Origin: Nageia nagi
Taxonomy: Eukaryota; Pinophyta
Direction: 5' to 3'
NCBI GenBank assembly: GCA_050084985.1
Contig: JBITNC010000001.1
Coordinates: 208,940,001 to 209,004,000, forward strand
DNA length: 64,000 nucleotides
Below the pieces are notes generated by a model. It had not been told where the DNA came from. It worked only from the letters and a program-made list of their open reading frames with translations, and ran no database searches. How positions within the stretch are numbered: the first letter of the stretch is position 1; every line of letters starts with the position of its first letter. Positions 13,178 through 23,599 of this stretch are shown one piece after another. The translations under genes and the position numbers were made by a program.

Positions 13178-13680
13178 CTAAAGTATCATGATCCATTTTG
13201 CTAACCTTCTATTAATACATGGTTTTGATATCAAATATCTTAGTGGGTTTGCTTGAGTAAGTACATGTGTTACACTATTGATCACATAATGCCTCAATAT
13301 CTTGATAGTAAACACTATACATTGACATAACTTCTTAATGGGTGTGTACTTCATTTCAAATTCTTTCAATGTTATGCTAATAAAATAGACTGCTCTATCT
13401 TTACCATCTTCTTCTTTCTTTGCCAACATTATCCTAAATGCATGTTTTGTAGCTGATACATAAAGTCAAAGAGGTTCTCCATGCCTATATGGAGCTAATA
13501 CTAATGGATGTAGCATATTTTCTTTTATTTTATCAAATACTTCTTGACACTTAACATCCCATTTAAACTCAACTTCTTTCTTAAGTAAATGAGACATAAG
13601 AGCTATCTTATCTATTAATTGACAACTGAATCTTCTAACATCTTGAATCTTACCTTGAAGGCTTATTAATTACTTAAGAT
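13178..13680 (-). pseudogene. RT-linked RNase H of element B
   Basis: Frame 13,429-13,178 reads AVYFISITL, FEMKYTPIKKLC and HYVINSVTHVLTQANPLRYLISKP, which match the conserved yySr.l...E..Y...EK..la...a..k.rhY pattern of gypsy RNase H (here YFISITL for the usual YYISRTL). Upstream, 13,430-13,680 covers the connection (KxQA.FE...FLxxPPVL-like positions) with stops. The first catalytic Asp region is degraded. Confidence 0.75.
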
Positions 13681-13689
13681 TTGTATGAG

Positions 13690-14340
13690 GAGACATTTAT
13701 ATGATGGCTTTAATTTTCTTTGGAACCACTTTAACTCCTCTTGTAGAGATAATGTGCCCCAAGAGTTTTCTTGATGATACCCCAAACACACATTTTTTAG
13801 GATTGATTCTTAACTTATACTTCTTTATCCTATAAAATTCTATTTTTATATCCTTGACATGATCTTCTTTATTATTTGATTTTATCAAGATATCATCTAC
13901 ATAAACCTCTATTATTTTATGAATAAAGTCATGAAACATGGCTAACATTAATCTTTGATATGTGGCCCCTATATTCTTAAGACCAAATGGCATTACCTTG
14001 TAGCACAAGTTACCCCAACAAGTCCTAAAGGCTATATTATGTTGATCACTTTTCTTGATTTGATTTGATTCTATTCTAAAAATTCATCCATAAATGATAA
14101 CATCTCATAACCTACCAAACTATCAATGATCATATTTATGTTAGGTAGTGGGAAATAATCTTTCAAACATGCCTTATTGAGATCTCTAAAATTAGTACAT
14201 ACTCTAGTTTCACTTGTAGGCTTTTTCACCATAACTACATTGGCCATCCATTCTGAATAATCAATGGGTCTAATAAAACCAACTTTTGATAGTTTCTCTT
14301 TTTCCTTCTTGACTAGCAAAGAAATTTGAAAAGGTATCTT
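13690..14340 (-). pseudogene. Reverse transcriptase of element B, frameshifted
   Basis: Two frames make up the RT. The first, 14,319-14,071, has FIRPIDYSEWMANVVMVKK, RVCTNFRDLNKACLKDYFPLP and SFMDEFLE. The second, 14,008-13,697, has CYKVMPFGLKNIGATYQRLM, the intact catalytic YVDD (EVYVDDILIKS) and KKCVFGVSSRKLLGHIIS. A frameshift near 14,010-14,070 separates them. Upstream (14,340-14,560) is the linker with FAWSYKDM, the usual plant gypsy motif before RT. Without the frameshift this would be the best preserved RT in the window. Confidence 0.92.
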
Positions 14341-15288
14341 GGTTTTTAGTTTATAGGAATTGCTCCTTTCTAAATAACCAAGTTATGCACTACAAAATTT
14401 TCATCTAATATAAGCATATCTTTATATGACCATGCAAATAATTTATAATAATCATAAAAGGATTGAATTAATTCATTTTTTAAAGGTTCGTCAAGGAGCT
14501 TACCCATTTTTAATAATCATGATGTCTCTTAAGAACCAATGTTAACCTCATTTATCTTTTCATTCAACCAAGTCATTTATAATTTATATGGTATGGGAAA
14601 TAGCAAATCTCCCAATCCTTTAATTTTATCCTCCATAGACTCACCAAAGAAAGCATGTACATCTAGATAATGTTTGTGAGTCTTATTTTCATGCCTAGTT
14701 GTATATTCAATTCTAGCATCCATAGATTATAAAAAAAGCATCATCATTCTCAAATAATTATATAGCATGTATTGAATCTTTATCATCTATTTCACATTCA
14801 ATAATAAAGCAATTTTGATCATCTCTTACCCATTCATCTTCTTGCATTAATAATGGATGACTAACCAGACCATTATGACAATCTCCATGATATGGAATGA
14901 TGTAATATTTATTTTCCTTCATGATTTCTTCTAAAGAGGATCATTGATGATCTTTATGAGGCCTAGAGGAGTGCAAGTGGTTCTTTTATTGAGCCTCCTA
15001 CCATTCATCCAAATCTCTTTCTAGATTGATATTATTGACATTTATGATGGTGTATGAACCAAATTTGATATCCTTAACATTGATTCTCTATAACACTTTT
15101 CTATAGATTTGATCATTCTTGGCTAGGATAACCTCATCTTCTACATCATATGGAATAAACCTCTTAGGGAGAACATAATTGCACTACTTGGCTATCTACT
15201 CATTTTCTTATACCTTATAAACATTTCCTTAAAAACAAAACTTGAAATATCTATGCAAAGTTGTTGCTACTCTTTCCATGTCATCTAT

Positions 15289-15561
15289 CTAAGGTCTTCC
15301 AAGAATGAAATTAAAAAAATATTTTCCATCTGTAATGTAAAAGAGGGTTTGAAGTACCTTGTTTCCTATTATGATTGGAAGTATGATGATTCTTACACAT
15401 TTATTTGGAACACCATCAAACCCCTTAACTCTCATGGTAGTCTCTTCTCTTGAAGGTAATAAATCTAGATCAAAACTTGAAAGCAAGTGAGTGGTGGTAA
15501 TATTCAAAGCTACCCCACCATCTATAAATGATCTATTAACTATATTGCCAAAGATATTCAC
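15289..15561 (-). CDS. Aspartic protease domain of element B
   Basis: This is an open frame of 90 residues carrying the retropepsin active site SFIDGGVALNI (Asp-Gly-Gly in place of Asp-Ser/Thr-Gly) and the C-terminal FILGRP block (usual LLGRPWI). Retropepsin cleaves the gag-pol polyprotein. A TAG directly after GRP and other stops upstream separate it from gag and RT. It is a fragment of the polyprotein, not a stand-alone gene. The plus-strand frame at 15,253-15,453 is a shadow. Confidence 0.85.
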   Translation of the reverse strand: MNIFGNIVNRSFIDGGVALNITTTHLLSSFDLDLLPSREETTMRVKGFDGVPNKCVRIIILPIIIGNKVLQTLFYITDGKYFFNFILGRP

Positions 15562-15949
15562 TTTAATAAATAATGGTGTATGTAACCAGGTTACATCCTT
15601 GCTAGGCCTTTCACTAGGGTGAAAAGTGATAACATTCCCTTTACTCCATATTTATACCTTTTTTGCAAAAGTAGTGATTGAGATGTTCCTATCTATCTAA
15701 ATATTCTTGAAAATCTAATTCATGATTTCTCTATGAGGTTCTAAATTTGAAGCAATTCAAACAAACTAACCTTGGCTTGTGTATTCTTGAGTTGTTCAAT
15801 GAGGTCAATACTTCTTGAGTCTTTAGGAAGCTCTTTTTTACATGTGATAGGATTTGTTGCTACTCTTGATCTTTCTCTTATAAGTGCTACACATACTTCA
15901 TCATGGAAAATTACATTGACATGCTACTCTTCCCCTATATATTTAACTT

Positions 15950-17042
15950 TGATAGGATAAACATAGAACACATCCTCTATAATCCTTTGTATTTTGTTTC
16001 ATTAGGCCTCCACACCCATTAATGGAATGCCCCTTAGTTTGATGATATTTGTAATATCTATCTTCCTTGTACCATGCTAGCCTATTTGCTAATTCATCTT
16101 CCTCTCATATAGGTAAAGGCTATAATAGTACCTTTACCATTAGATCTTTAAAGATAAACTTGGGAGGTATTGGAATCTTTATGAATTTTCTTACTTTCTT
16201 TTCATCTACTTTTTCTGCTACATGAATGAATTTATCTTTCTTTGGTTACTATGGCTGCTTATCCTTGGCCCTATGTTTGTCATCATCTTGATACTTCACA
16301 AGCCCTAATTTTATAAGGACTTTTTATTTTTATAATAGCTTATATGTCATATCAAAAATTACTAAATTTGTATAATCAATGACATAGAATTGTAAGGATA
16401 ATATGACATCTTTAAAGATATTATTTACCTCTTTTTCAATGAGCCTAGTTTTGATGTATTACCATGTCTTCTTGAATCATATGATTTTCATTATTACCTT
16501 GCCTCATAGCACATAAATTCAAAACCATGACTTTATGCTTGATGTTATACTTATACTATTCTTGAAATAAGTTGCTTAATTCTTGAAATGATATAACTAA
16601 CCTTTCTGGTAGAGAATAGAACCATTCATGAGCCTCTCCTCCCAAAATATGATGAAAGAACTTTGCTTGCAATCTTGAATCCACACTAATTTTGAGCTCA
16701 CACTCATCTTTAAATCCTTGAAAATGTCTCTTAGGATCTCCCTCCCCACTAAACTTAATAAAATTTGGGATCTTTATAATCTGATGGTGGCATGTATTAA
16801 TAGATCTCACATAGAGGGCTACCAAACTCAATTGAATTATCTAGCTGAACTAATCCTCTTACTAGTTGATTAATCTATCTTTTCATACCTTGAATAGTAG
16901 CCTAAATTTTATCACTATTACTTCCATCATCATGGTTAGCTCCTTCATTAGATGCTTTTGGTCCATCATGCTAACTATCTCCCAAGAGCTCATTAAGATA
17001 TCTTCTTGAAAGACTTTGTAAGAATACTCTTAATTGATCCAT
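15950..17042 (-). pseudogene. gag of element B
   Basis: Gag forms the virus-like particle. It probably starts at the ATG at 17,042-17,040 (MDQLRVFLQSLSRRYL), about 95 nt inside the LTR. The retrotransposon gag core is clear in 16,831-16,556: IPNFIKFSGEGDPKRHFQGF, AKFFHHILGGEAHEWFYSLP and FQELSNLF. Further down a degenerate CCHC knuckle near 16,000-16,060 reads YKYHQTKGHSINGC, where the first Cys is replaced by Tyr. Several stops, mostly TAG, and at least one frameshift break it. Confidence 0.85.
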
Positions 17043-17079
17043 GTCTAAAACAACTCACAAAATCACTTATTAGTCCTAA

Positions 17080-17099
17080 CTAAAACCCTAGGGTTTTAG
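17080..17099. promoter_or_regulatory. Perfect 20-bp palindrome in the leader of element B
   Basis: CTAAAACCCTAGGGTTTTAG is its own reverse complement. It lies 37-56 nt downstream of the LTR edge and about 40 nt before the gag ATG. It also looks like two plant telo-box-like AAACCCTA motifs head to head. Similar CTAG-centred inverted repeats occur at the same place in C, D and E. Its role is unknown. RNA dimerisation is one possibility. Confidence 0.7.
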
Positions 17100-17118
17100 C
17101 ATAACTACTTATATTTCA

Positions 17119-17135
17119 CATCAGGTTTACCAAAA
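17119..17135 (-). other. Primer binding site of element B
   Basis: Directly inside the 5' LTR edge the minus strand reads TTTTGGTAAACCTGATG. Elements C and E have the related TTTTGGTGAACTTGAC and ATTGGTGAACTTGAT in the same place. A TGG-initial sequence there is the expected complement of a tRNA 3' end. I cannot say which tRNA. Confidence 0.75.
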
Positions 17136-17565
17136 TGTTTACAAATAAAAGTGTATTTGAGAATGTAAATAAATGAATATCTATAGTCCCAAAAGATATG
17201 TATATCCATTTCTAAATTTTGAGCTAATGGATAGCAATTTATAATAAGATAATATAATATATAAGATAATGAATAATTGGAATTGAAATGACATTACCAA
17301 ACAAGATTGAATTTGTGTACTTACCTCATGGAATGTACCTAATATGGATGAATGAAAAATAGTGATGAAGCCTTAATAACTAATGGAGTCTGCACCAGAA
17401 GTCATGGAGCAAGATGATCCAAAAAGAGGGTTGTAAGTGGTCTATTTCATACTCAAAAGGAGCATTGGTGGTCCATTTTCATCTATAAAGGATCACTAAT
17501 GGTATTTATTAAACTATATTCCATTCTAAACTAACTTTGTTCCTCCACATAGACTCTTAATAAAT
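17136..17565 (-). repeat. 5' LTR of element B, truncated
   Basis: It matches the first 430 or so bases of the 3' LTR at 9,676 (same TGTTTACAAATAAAAG start). Similarity then fades around 17,555-17,565, where D protease-region sequence takes over. The missing part is U3 with the TATA-like box, so the copy is promoterless. The end point is accurate to about 10 bp. Confidence 0.85.
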
Positions 17566-18529
17566 ACCATTGACAATTTTAAAGTACTTAAGGATGTACA
17601 ATTATCATTACCCATATCAATAATCAATGGTCTTTCTATTGGCATTGGTACTATAAAGTAATTAGTATATGGTAGGGCTACACCTATATATAAAGAAGTA
17701 TTATTATAATATGAATATGGGTTTTCATCTTCAAGTACACAATGTGCTACATCCTTATGAATATAATTTAAACAATTGTGATATGTTGATGAGACACATT
17801 GCATATCCCTTATGCAAGGCCTCCCTAAATGGATATTATATTATGTAATATTTCCTTTAATTACTTGTAATAATTTTTACATTATTTTAGACCCTACAAT
17901 AATGGGCAATGAGATTGATCCCATTGTTAAACATAGAGAATCATTAAATGCCTTTAATTATAATGATGGTGTATAAATATGTGAAAAAGTAAGGTTCATA
18001 TTATTATATGTACTCATTAAAATAATGTTTAAAGTTGAACCTTCATCAATTAAGATTCTCTTAAAATTTCTTCTATATACCTTAGCTATGATATCAAAAG
18101 CTGGATCTTGACTATGTGCCCCATACAAATGTTTAACTTCATGATCATAGAAAATAATAGTAGGTTGTTGATTCTTTTTTATAATTCTTACAAAATATAT
18201 AAAGCTTTCAAGATCATTTGTATCTAGTTTAATCATTTGTAATAATTAATTCATTTCATCTCTATGGTTCTTGGATTGTTGTAATAATTCAAATAGATAT
18301 ATTTTTACTTGTGATTTTTTTAATTGTTGATGTAGAGCTACCTTAAGATACTTTAGGAGGTTGTTGTTTAGGTATGTGTGGTTGCACATAAACCTCATAT
18401 TATTTATTGTCTAGTATGACATTATATCTTCCTTGTACCTTTTGAGCTCTTGTAGTAACATTAATCATTCCTATGAAGGTTGAATTATCATAAATCCATT
18501 CATGTATTACTTAGTTCTCAAATGGATAC
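17566..18529 (-). pseudogene. Protease region of element D
   Basis: This is the middle fragment of D, lying between inserted elements B and C. The frame 18,236-17,958 holds IYFVRIIKKNQQPTIIFYD and the retropepsin active site RILIDEGSTLNI, where the usual Asp-Gly-Gly/Ser is Asp-Glu-Gly, probably inactivating. The next frame, reaching 17,566, has HLGRPCIRDMQCVSSTYHNCLNYIH, the end of the protease fold (LLGRPW...). Upstream (18,300-18,520) is a stretch with KIYLFELLQQS, typical of the gag-PR linker. Confidence 0.82.
18525..18529. repeat. Target site duplication of element C, left copy
   Basis: GATAC immediately precedes the 5' LTR. The same five bases follow the 3' LTR at 26,521-26,525. Five-base duplications are normal for Ty3/gypsy integrase. 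Confidence 0.9.
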
Positions 18530-19183
18530 TATAGATTGCTTAAAATTAACCTTTATGTATTTAATAAATTATTTTAATCCCAATGTATTATTTAAAAAAT
18601 TAAAATTAAAAATGTATAACAAAGGTGTAGCCCATATATTTGACATTTGTGGAATTTATAAAGAGTCAAAATATCAAATTCATGTAAAATTGTATCATAT
18701 ATAAAGATATCATTTTATTACCTATATATCATGAGCAAATCATGGGCAAATAATTATTTTAAGCTAATATAAGGAGTTTCAATTGAACATCATTTTAAGG
18801 ACTACAACTTGCTTTGTCTATCTATATTATGCATCTATTATTCTATAAGTTTGCAAGTATGTTCATCATTTGATTATTCTAAAAGTTTACATGTAAGTTC
18901 ACATGTAATTTCACTCATCCTACAACATCAATGATGTACCAATTATAGGGCATCAATAGTGTGCCAATTCTAGAGCACCAATGGTGTACTTGTTCATGAA
19001 TGTATGTTATGTCTTTTATGCATTTTTTAATTAATAGAATAGATATAGAATCTAAGTAAAGAATACTACATTATTGTTACATGTTATTGCCATATTTCTA
19101 ATATATGCATCAATTTTTACAAATTAGAATGATAGTGCATTAATAAACCCTATTTGTATTAATCATAGTATTTAGCATCTACA
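18530..19183 (+). repeat. 5' LTR of element C
   Basis: It begins TATAGAT (mutated from TGTAGAT, as in the 3' copy) and ends GCATCTACA. It aligns along its length with 25,916-26,520, with many substitutions and some indels. One internal part (about 18,910-18,990) has extra short repeats (ATCAATGGTGTAC-like). The ends are inverted (TGTAGAT...ATCTACA). Confidence 0.92.
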
Positions 19184-19200
19184 TTTTGGTGAACTTGACT
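19184..19200 (+). other. Primer binding site of element C
   Basis: TTTTGGTGAACTTGACT starts immediately after the 5' LTR and resembles the sites of B and E. The tRNA is not identified. Confidence 0.78.
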
Positions 19201-19210
19201 ATTCAATTTA

Positions 19211-19229
19211 TCTTTCCCTAGAGGAAAGA
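19211..19229 (+). promoter_or_regulatory. Leader inverted repeat of element C
   Basis: TCTTTCC-CTAGA-GGAAAGA is a perfect 7-bp stem with a five-base CTAGA centre, 28-46 nt after the LTR. It matches the position and CTAG centre of the leader repeats of B, D and E. Confidence 0.6.
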
Positions 19230-19341
19230 TCACTCTAACCCTTCTTATTAATATCAAGCTACCAGTGTCATACATCTCTATATTTAGGATGTTAGTAGTG
19301 TTAATACGGATTAGCTAACAACCATACTTCAAGCTTTGAAC

Positions 19342-20340
19342 ATGAATATTTTGGACTTACAAAGGGATATTACTATGAATAATCATCCAAGTTCCAACTC
19401 AACTAATCTAGGAGGTTCATCCAATACATCCCCACCATCTAATCCTAATTACTATGATGGCATTTTTTGTTTCACCCTTGATGGACAACATCCATAATTT
19501 TCCCCTACCACCCAATCACAACACCCCCAAGTTTGAGATGTTCAATGGCAAAAAGGATCTCAAGGAACATATTATTAGCTTTTAGGAGTGCTTGTTGAAA
19601 CTAGGTTTAGATGAGAGGTTAATGGCTAAATTCTTCCCAAGGAGTTTGAAAGGTGATGCTACTTAGTGTTTTTACTCTCTTCTTGTTAAGTCTATTGATT
19701 CCTTTAAATCTTAGTTCAAACATTTATGAGTCAATACAAATATAATATTAAAGAACAATATAATATATTATAATTATGTGCACTTCATCAAGGAAGAAAT
19801 GAAATCATAGATAAGTATGTATTATGCTTCAAAAAAGGTATGGCAAATTACTCAAGCTTAACTAGATGAATTTGAGATGTATGGCATATTTCATGAATCT
19901 ATTATTCCTGTACTTCAATTGCATGCTCCTAGTGCTAAGAATGTTGGTTTTAGTACTTTAGTTCAACAATTGGTGCAAAAAGAAAAAGTTTTATTATCTA
20001 TAGGAGAGTTTAAATACACATCTAACACTTTTTTCAAAGATTATAAGAAACCATATTCCAAGAAAGAGAAGAAACTAGTCAATATGATGGATAGATCCAA
20101 GACTCCTCCAAAGGCATAAAGGTCTACTTCCTTAAAGGATATCAACTACAAATTTCTAGTTCAAACAAGAATTCTTTTAAGGGACTTAATGAAGAAATGC
20201 CTCATACAACCACTTGAAAAAGTTGATGATGATACCCCTTTGGGACACTTTGAGGCATATTTTGCTTATCATCAATGAAAAGGGAATGCTACAAACTTTT
20301 GCAAAACACTGGAAGATAGAATAAGGAAGGTACAAGATTA
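19342..20340 (+). pseudogene. gag of element C
   Basis: It probably starts at the ATG at 19,342 (MNILDLQRDITMNNH). The gag core is visible across two frames: MFNGKKDLKEHIISFQECL, LGLDERLMAKFFPRSLKGDA and FMSQYKYNIKEQ. Frame 19,877-20,119 continues as the Lys-rich C-terminal part (FKDYKKPYSKKEKK). At 20,255-20,310 there is a degenerate zinc knuckle (YHQ-KGNATNFCKTLEDRI). Stops, mainly TAG, and frameshifts break it. The product would coat the genomic RNA in the particle. Confidence 0.85.
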
Positions 20341-20689
20341 ATGAATGCCTTTATAAAAAAGGATATGCCATGAATATGGTCATAGTAGTCAAAGAGGTGT
20401 ATGCTAACTTGCAAATAGGATGTCCCTATAATATTTCAAATCCTATCACCACTCAACAAGTAAGTATCCCACCTAATCCTAAATTATACAATATGATTCA
20501 TCAATTAAAAAATACACCAACCATGATTAGCTTGTATGATCTCATTTATACTTCTTAGGCTCATAGGAATGTTTTATATGCTTTATTTAAGAATGAAACT
20601 ATTCCTACTAACATTTTAGTGGCTACATTTTTTTATAAGCTCCAAACCATTAGGGAAAGTGACACTATCTCCTTTTACAAATATTAAAT

Positions 20690-21218
20690 ACTCAACCAAG
20701 AACTACTATATGAATGTTCAACCTTGTATATCACCCCTTTAGTAGATGATTGGTAAGTTAAAAGGACTATGGTAGATAATGGTTTAGTTGTGAATGTATG
20801 TTCTAACCACTTTTTGACTCAATTGCAAGAAAAAGGTGTAACCATCCCCCCATTAGAAGAAGCTACTTTCAAAATTAAATCCTATGATAGTTCTTCTAAG
20901 AAACCATTAGGCATAGCTACCATCATGATTACCATAGGATTTAGAACTATTCCAATCTAGTTTCAAGTTGTTGATTCTAAGTTGTCTTATAACATCCTTT
21001 TAAGAAGACATTGGATCTATGATATAGAAGTTATCGCTTATACACTACATGGTAGACTAAAATTTGAATTCCAAGGAGAAGTACACATAACTTTAGCTAA
21101 TCTTGATCCCTATGCATTGTGTAATGTTTTTTACTTTGAGGAGATGGCCTTGGTTCCACCACTTTTTAAAATAGAACCCTTAGATGATCACACATTGGGA
21201 GAAAATATAGATAAATAG
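20690..21218 (+). pseudogene. Aspartic protease of element C
   Basis: The active site reads TMVDNGLVVNVCS (Asp-Asn-Gly). It is followed by FLTQLQEKGVTIPPLEEATFKIKSYD, a TAG, then NILLRRHWIYDI (canonical LLGRPWI) and GRLKFEFQGE. The order and spacing fit a complete retropepsin of about 140 residues. Asn instead of Ser/Thr after the catalytic Asp is seen in some Tat-type elements, so this need not be inactivating. Upstream, 20,370-20,690 is the gag-PR linker with MISLYDLIYTS, matching the segment before the protease in D. Confidence 0.88.
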
Positions 21219-21479
21219 GTACAAATTATGAAAATAGGTATGGGAACTTACAAAATATATGATATTAACTTATTTACATTAGTTAAATAATTGGAATTAC
21301 CTCAAATATTAGCTATTTTAGGTCACTAGTAGTGTGCTATTTTGCATAAAGGACACCAGTGTCTTATGGATGGTGAATTCAATGGCCCTTCCAACTCTAT
21401 TTAGTTTGACCTGAGGAACCAATCTTCTATAGATGATGTCCCTACATGTTTTGAATTAGGTAACATCTTTCCTTCTACT

Positions 21480-21650
21480 TTTGTTCAAAAGTATATGGTT
21501 AATAATTACAAGTACAAGGGAGGGGGTTTAGGAAAAATCAAGGAAGGTATGTATAATTTTTTTATTTATCCTAAAACATAACTTACTAAGATAGGTTTAG
21601 GGACTGATGGATAGGTCAAACAAAAATGGGATCCCATGCAATTTGTTAAA
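21480..21650 (+). pseudogene. G-patch-like segment between protease and RT in element C
   Basis: The frame reads NYKYKGGGLGKIKEGMYNF, then after a stop TKIGLGTDG. The Gly spacing (GGGLGK..EG ... GLG) resembles a G-patch, an RNA-binding module found after the protease in some retroviruses and in some plant gypsy polyproteins. In an active element it could help primer or RNA handling during reverse transcription. The call rests on glycine spacing alone. Confidence 0.55.
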
Positions 21651-21869
21651 ACATCTAATATGATATATTATCTAATGAATTTGATTAATATATGTGGATT
21701 AATCATAGCTTACCTCTTTCCTTTGATTGTTTTAGTACTAATGATGATTTTATTGAATACTTAGGGGCACATTCAGAATTGCCCAAGTCTAAAAAAAAAT
21801 ATCATGCCTCTTATTTACTTCATGAGTATGCTTACTTTAGTCAAGAGGTCAATTCTTCATGATGTTTCA

Positions 21870-22260
21870 TAGGTTCATCCCTTAGAAGAAGATGAGATTA
21901 TTGATCCTACTATGAATGAAGGATTTACCATCATTATTGCAATAAAATATGGAGCTCACCTTCCCATAAGAAAAGTTGCTAAATATTAACATTGGCACTA
22001 TAGATAAAGAAAGATTGATTCAGATTAGAGTAACCCTAGTCTCTTCTGACTAAGAAAGGTACAAATTATAACTCAAACCTTCAAAGTGTACATTTGGAGT
22101 TACTTCTAAAAAATTCTTAGGGTTCATGGTTTCAAATAGAGAAATTAAGATAGATCCTAAGAAAGTAAAATCCATTATTGATATGCATCCTCAAAACTTG
22201 AAACAACTTAGAAGCCTTCAAAGAAATATAAACTTAGTTAAGAGGTTCATTTGATAGCGA
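21870..22260 (+). pseudogene. Reverse transcriptase remnant of element C with its core deleted
   Basis: It begins with the N-terminal linker (IIDPTMNEGFTIII, then LNIGTIDKERLIQIRVTL, equivalent to the INIGT...L stretch before RT). After about 30 bases it jumps to the far side of the RT (SKCTFGVTSKKFLGFMVSNREIKIDPKKVKSII). The whole polymerase core, from FAWSY through YVDD, is absent, about 0.6 kb by comparison with B. This copy cannot encode a reverse transcriptase. Confidence 0.85.
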
Positions 22261-22656
22261 ATGGATAAGTGTAAACCATTCACTCACTTACTTAAGAAAC
22301 ATGTCAAGTTTGTATGGGATGCAAATCACCATAAGGCATTTCAAGATATCAATCAATATTTGCTCAATCCCCCTATCCTTGTTCCCATGGCTCTTTCCCA
22401 ACCTACTTACTTATATATTTTAGCCTTCTTATATGCCATAGGAACCATGTTGTGTCAAAAAATTAAAGATAACAAGGAGAGCACCATCTATTATCTATGC
22501 AAGGCATTGATTGATTATGAGATAAGGTACACTCCTATGGAGAAAATTTGCTTTGCTAAGATATTTAATACTAAAAAATTAAGGCATTACTTGTTATATT
22601 TCACAACATATGTTATTACTCCTATTTATCCTTTAAAATATATTATCTCTAAATAA
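22261..22656 (+). CDS. RT-linked RNase H segment of element C
   Basis: This open frame of 131 residues contains FTHLLKKHVKFVWDANHHKAFQDI, LNPPILVPMA, YLYILAFLYAIGTMLCQ, STIYYLCKALIDYEIRYTPMEK and LRHYLLYFTTYVITPIYPLKYI. This is the connection and RNase H of gypsy pol, which removes template RNA during reverse transcription. The first acidic position, normally Asp in the LYLA/LYxSA strand, is not obvious, so activity is doubtful. It is a fragment of the polyprotein. Confidence 0.85.
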   Translation: MDKCKPFTHLLKKHVKFVWDANHHKAFQDINQYLLNPPILVPMALSQPTYLYILAFLYAIGTMLCQKIKDNKESTIYYLCKALIDYEIRYTPMEKICFAKIFNTKKLRHYLLYFTTYVITPIYPLKYIISK

Positions 22657-22899
22657 CACTTATCATGTATATTTGCAAAGTGGCTAATGTTAATGCAAGA
22701 ATTTGAAATTAATGTGGTGAAGCAAAAATTCATTAAGGGATAGGGAATTATAGATATGATAGTAGATTTACCTCAAGAAGATAAGGAGGTGGTCCATAAA
22801 GAATTTCTTAACATTTTTGAGGAGGATCCATGGTGCTAGAAGCCTGATGACCTATCAATAGGGCACCAACAACATGACTTTGAGGAGATCTCTATCCCT

Positions 22900-23440
22900 A
22901 ATGATTATATTTGTCTTCTAGAGGATGAGCATGTAGTTTGGACCTTGTATTTTGATGGCTATAAATGCATTCATTGAGTAGGGGATGGTATTATTTTGTT
23001 CCCTCCTAATAATAAAGTAATCCCTATTGCATACAAATTGAATTTCAAATGCACTAATAATAAGGCCAAGTATGAGGCTCTAATATTGGGATTTAAGGTA
23101 GCTTTAGAACTGAAAATCATAGATATAAAAATTTATGGGGATTCATAGATTATGGTAAACTAAGTGAAGGGTAGTTATGATACCAAAGGTGAAAAACTAA
23201 ATCCTTATAGGATGGTTATGATTGAGTTGCTAGAAATCCTTGATAGATATACTATTGATACCATTCCTAGGACTAATAATAGATATGTAGATACTATGGC
23301 AAGTACAACCTCTTTGGTACCAACTGAACTTGAATATGAGGAGACCATTCTCACTATCCATAAGTTAAGTTCTCCATATTACATAACTCATATTCATTCT
23401 ATTTTATATTATCTTATTACTAATGATGATGCTTTTTAAG
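22900..23440 (+). pseudogene. Second RNase H domain of element C
   Basis: The acidic positions of the extra Tat-type RNase H are visible: VWTLYFDGY (Asp), CTNNKAKYEALILGFKVALEL (Glu) and IYGDSQI-like (Asp, with TAG at the Gln). The C-terminal part is an open frame at 23,164-23,439 (RYTIDTIPRTNNRYVDTMAS), ending with the usual N...DxxAS signature. Three stops interrupt it. It lies just before the integrase. Confidence 0.85.
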
Positions 23441-23599
23441 ATTGGTAATTTGATATCTATTGCTACTTAAAAGACCAAAGCATTCCTCCTAGATATACTA
23501 AGAATGATAGATTGATATTGAGAAGTAATGCTACAAAATATGTTATTATTCATGATATTTTATATATAATATCATTTGATAGTGCCTTATTGAGATGTT

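Larger units (their letters stand above)
9676..17565 (-). mobile_element. Element B: near-complete Tat-like Ty3/gypsy retrotransposon
   Basis: Two direct repeats (9,676-10,345 and 17,136 to about 17,565) flank a minus-strand interior with gag, protease, RT, RNase H and integrase in canonical order. The primer site and polypurine tract sit exactly at the inner LTR edges. The right-hand (5') LTR lacks about 250 bp of its U3 end, so no target duplication can be confirmed. The five bases left of the element are TGGAT. The reading frames are damaged mostly by TAG codons and a few frameshifts, less heavily than in D. It sits inside element D. Confidence 0.88.

Noticed and set aside
17080-17099. Palindrome interpreted as a transcription terminator or interstitial telomere
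   Set aside because: There is no T-run typical of RNA polymerase III termination and no tandem TTTAGGG array. A leader signal is a better fit.
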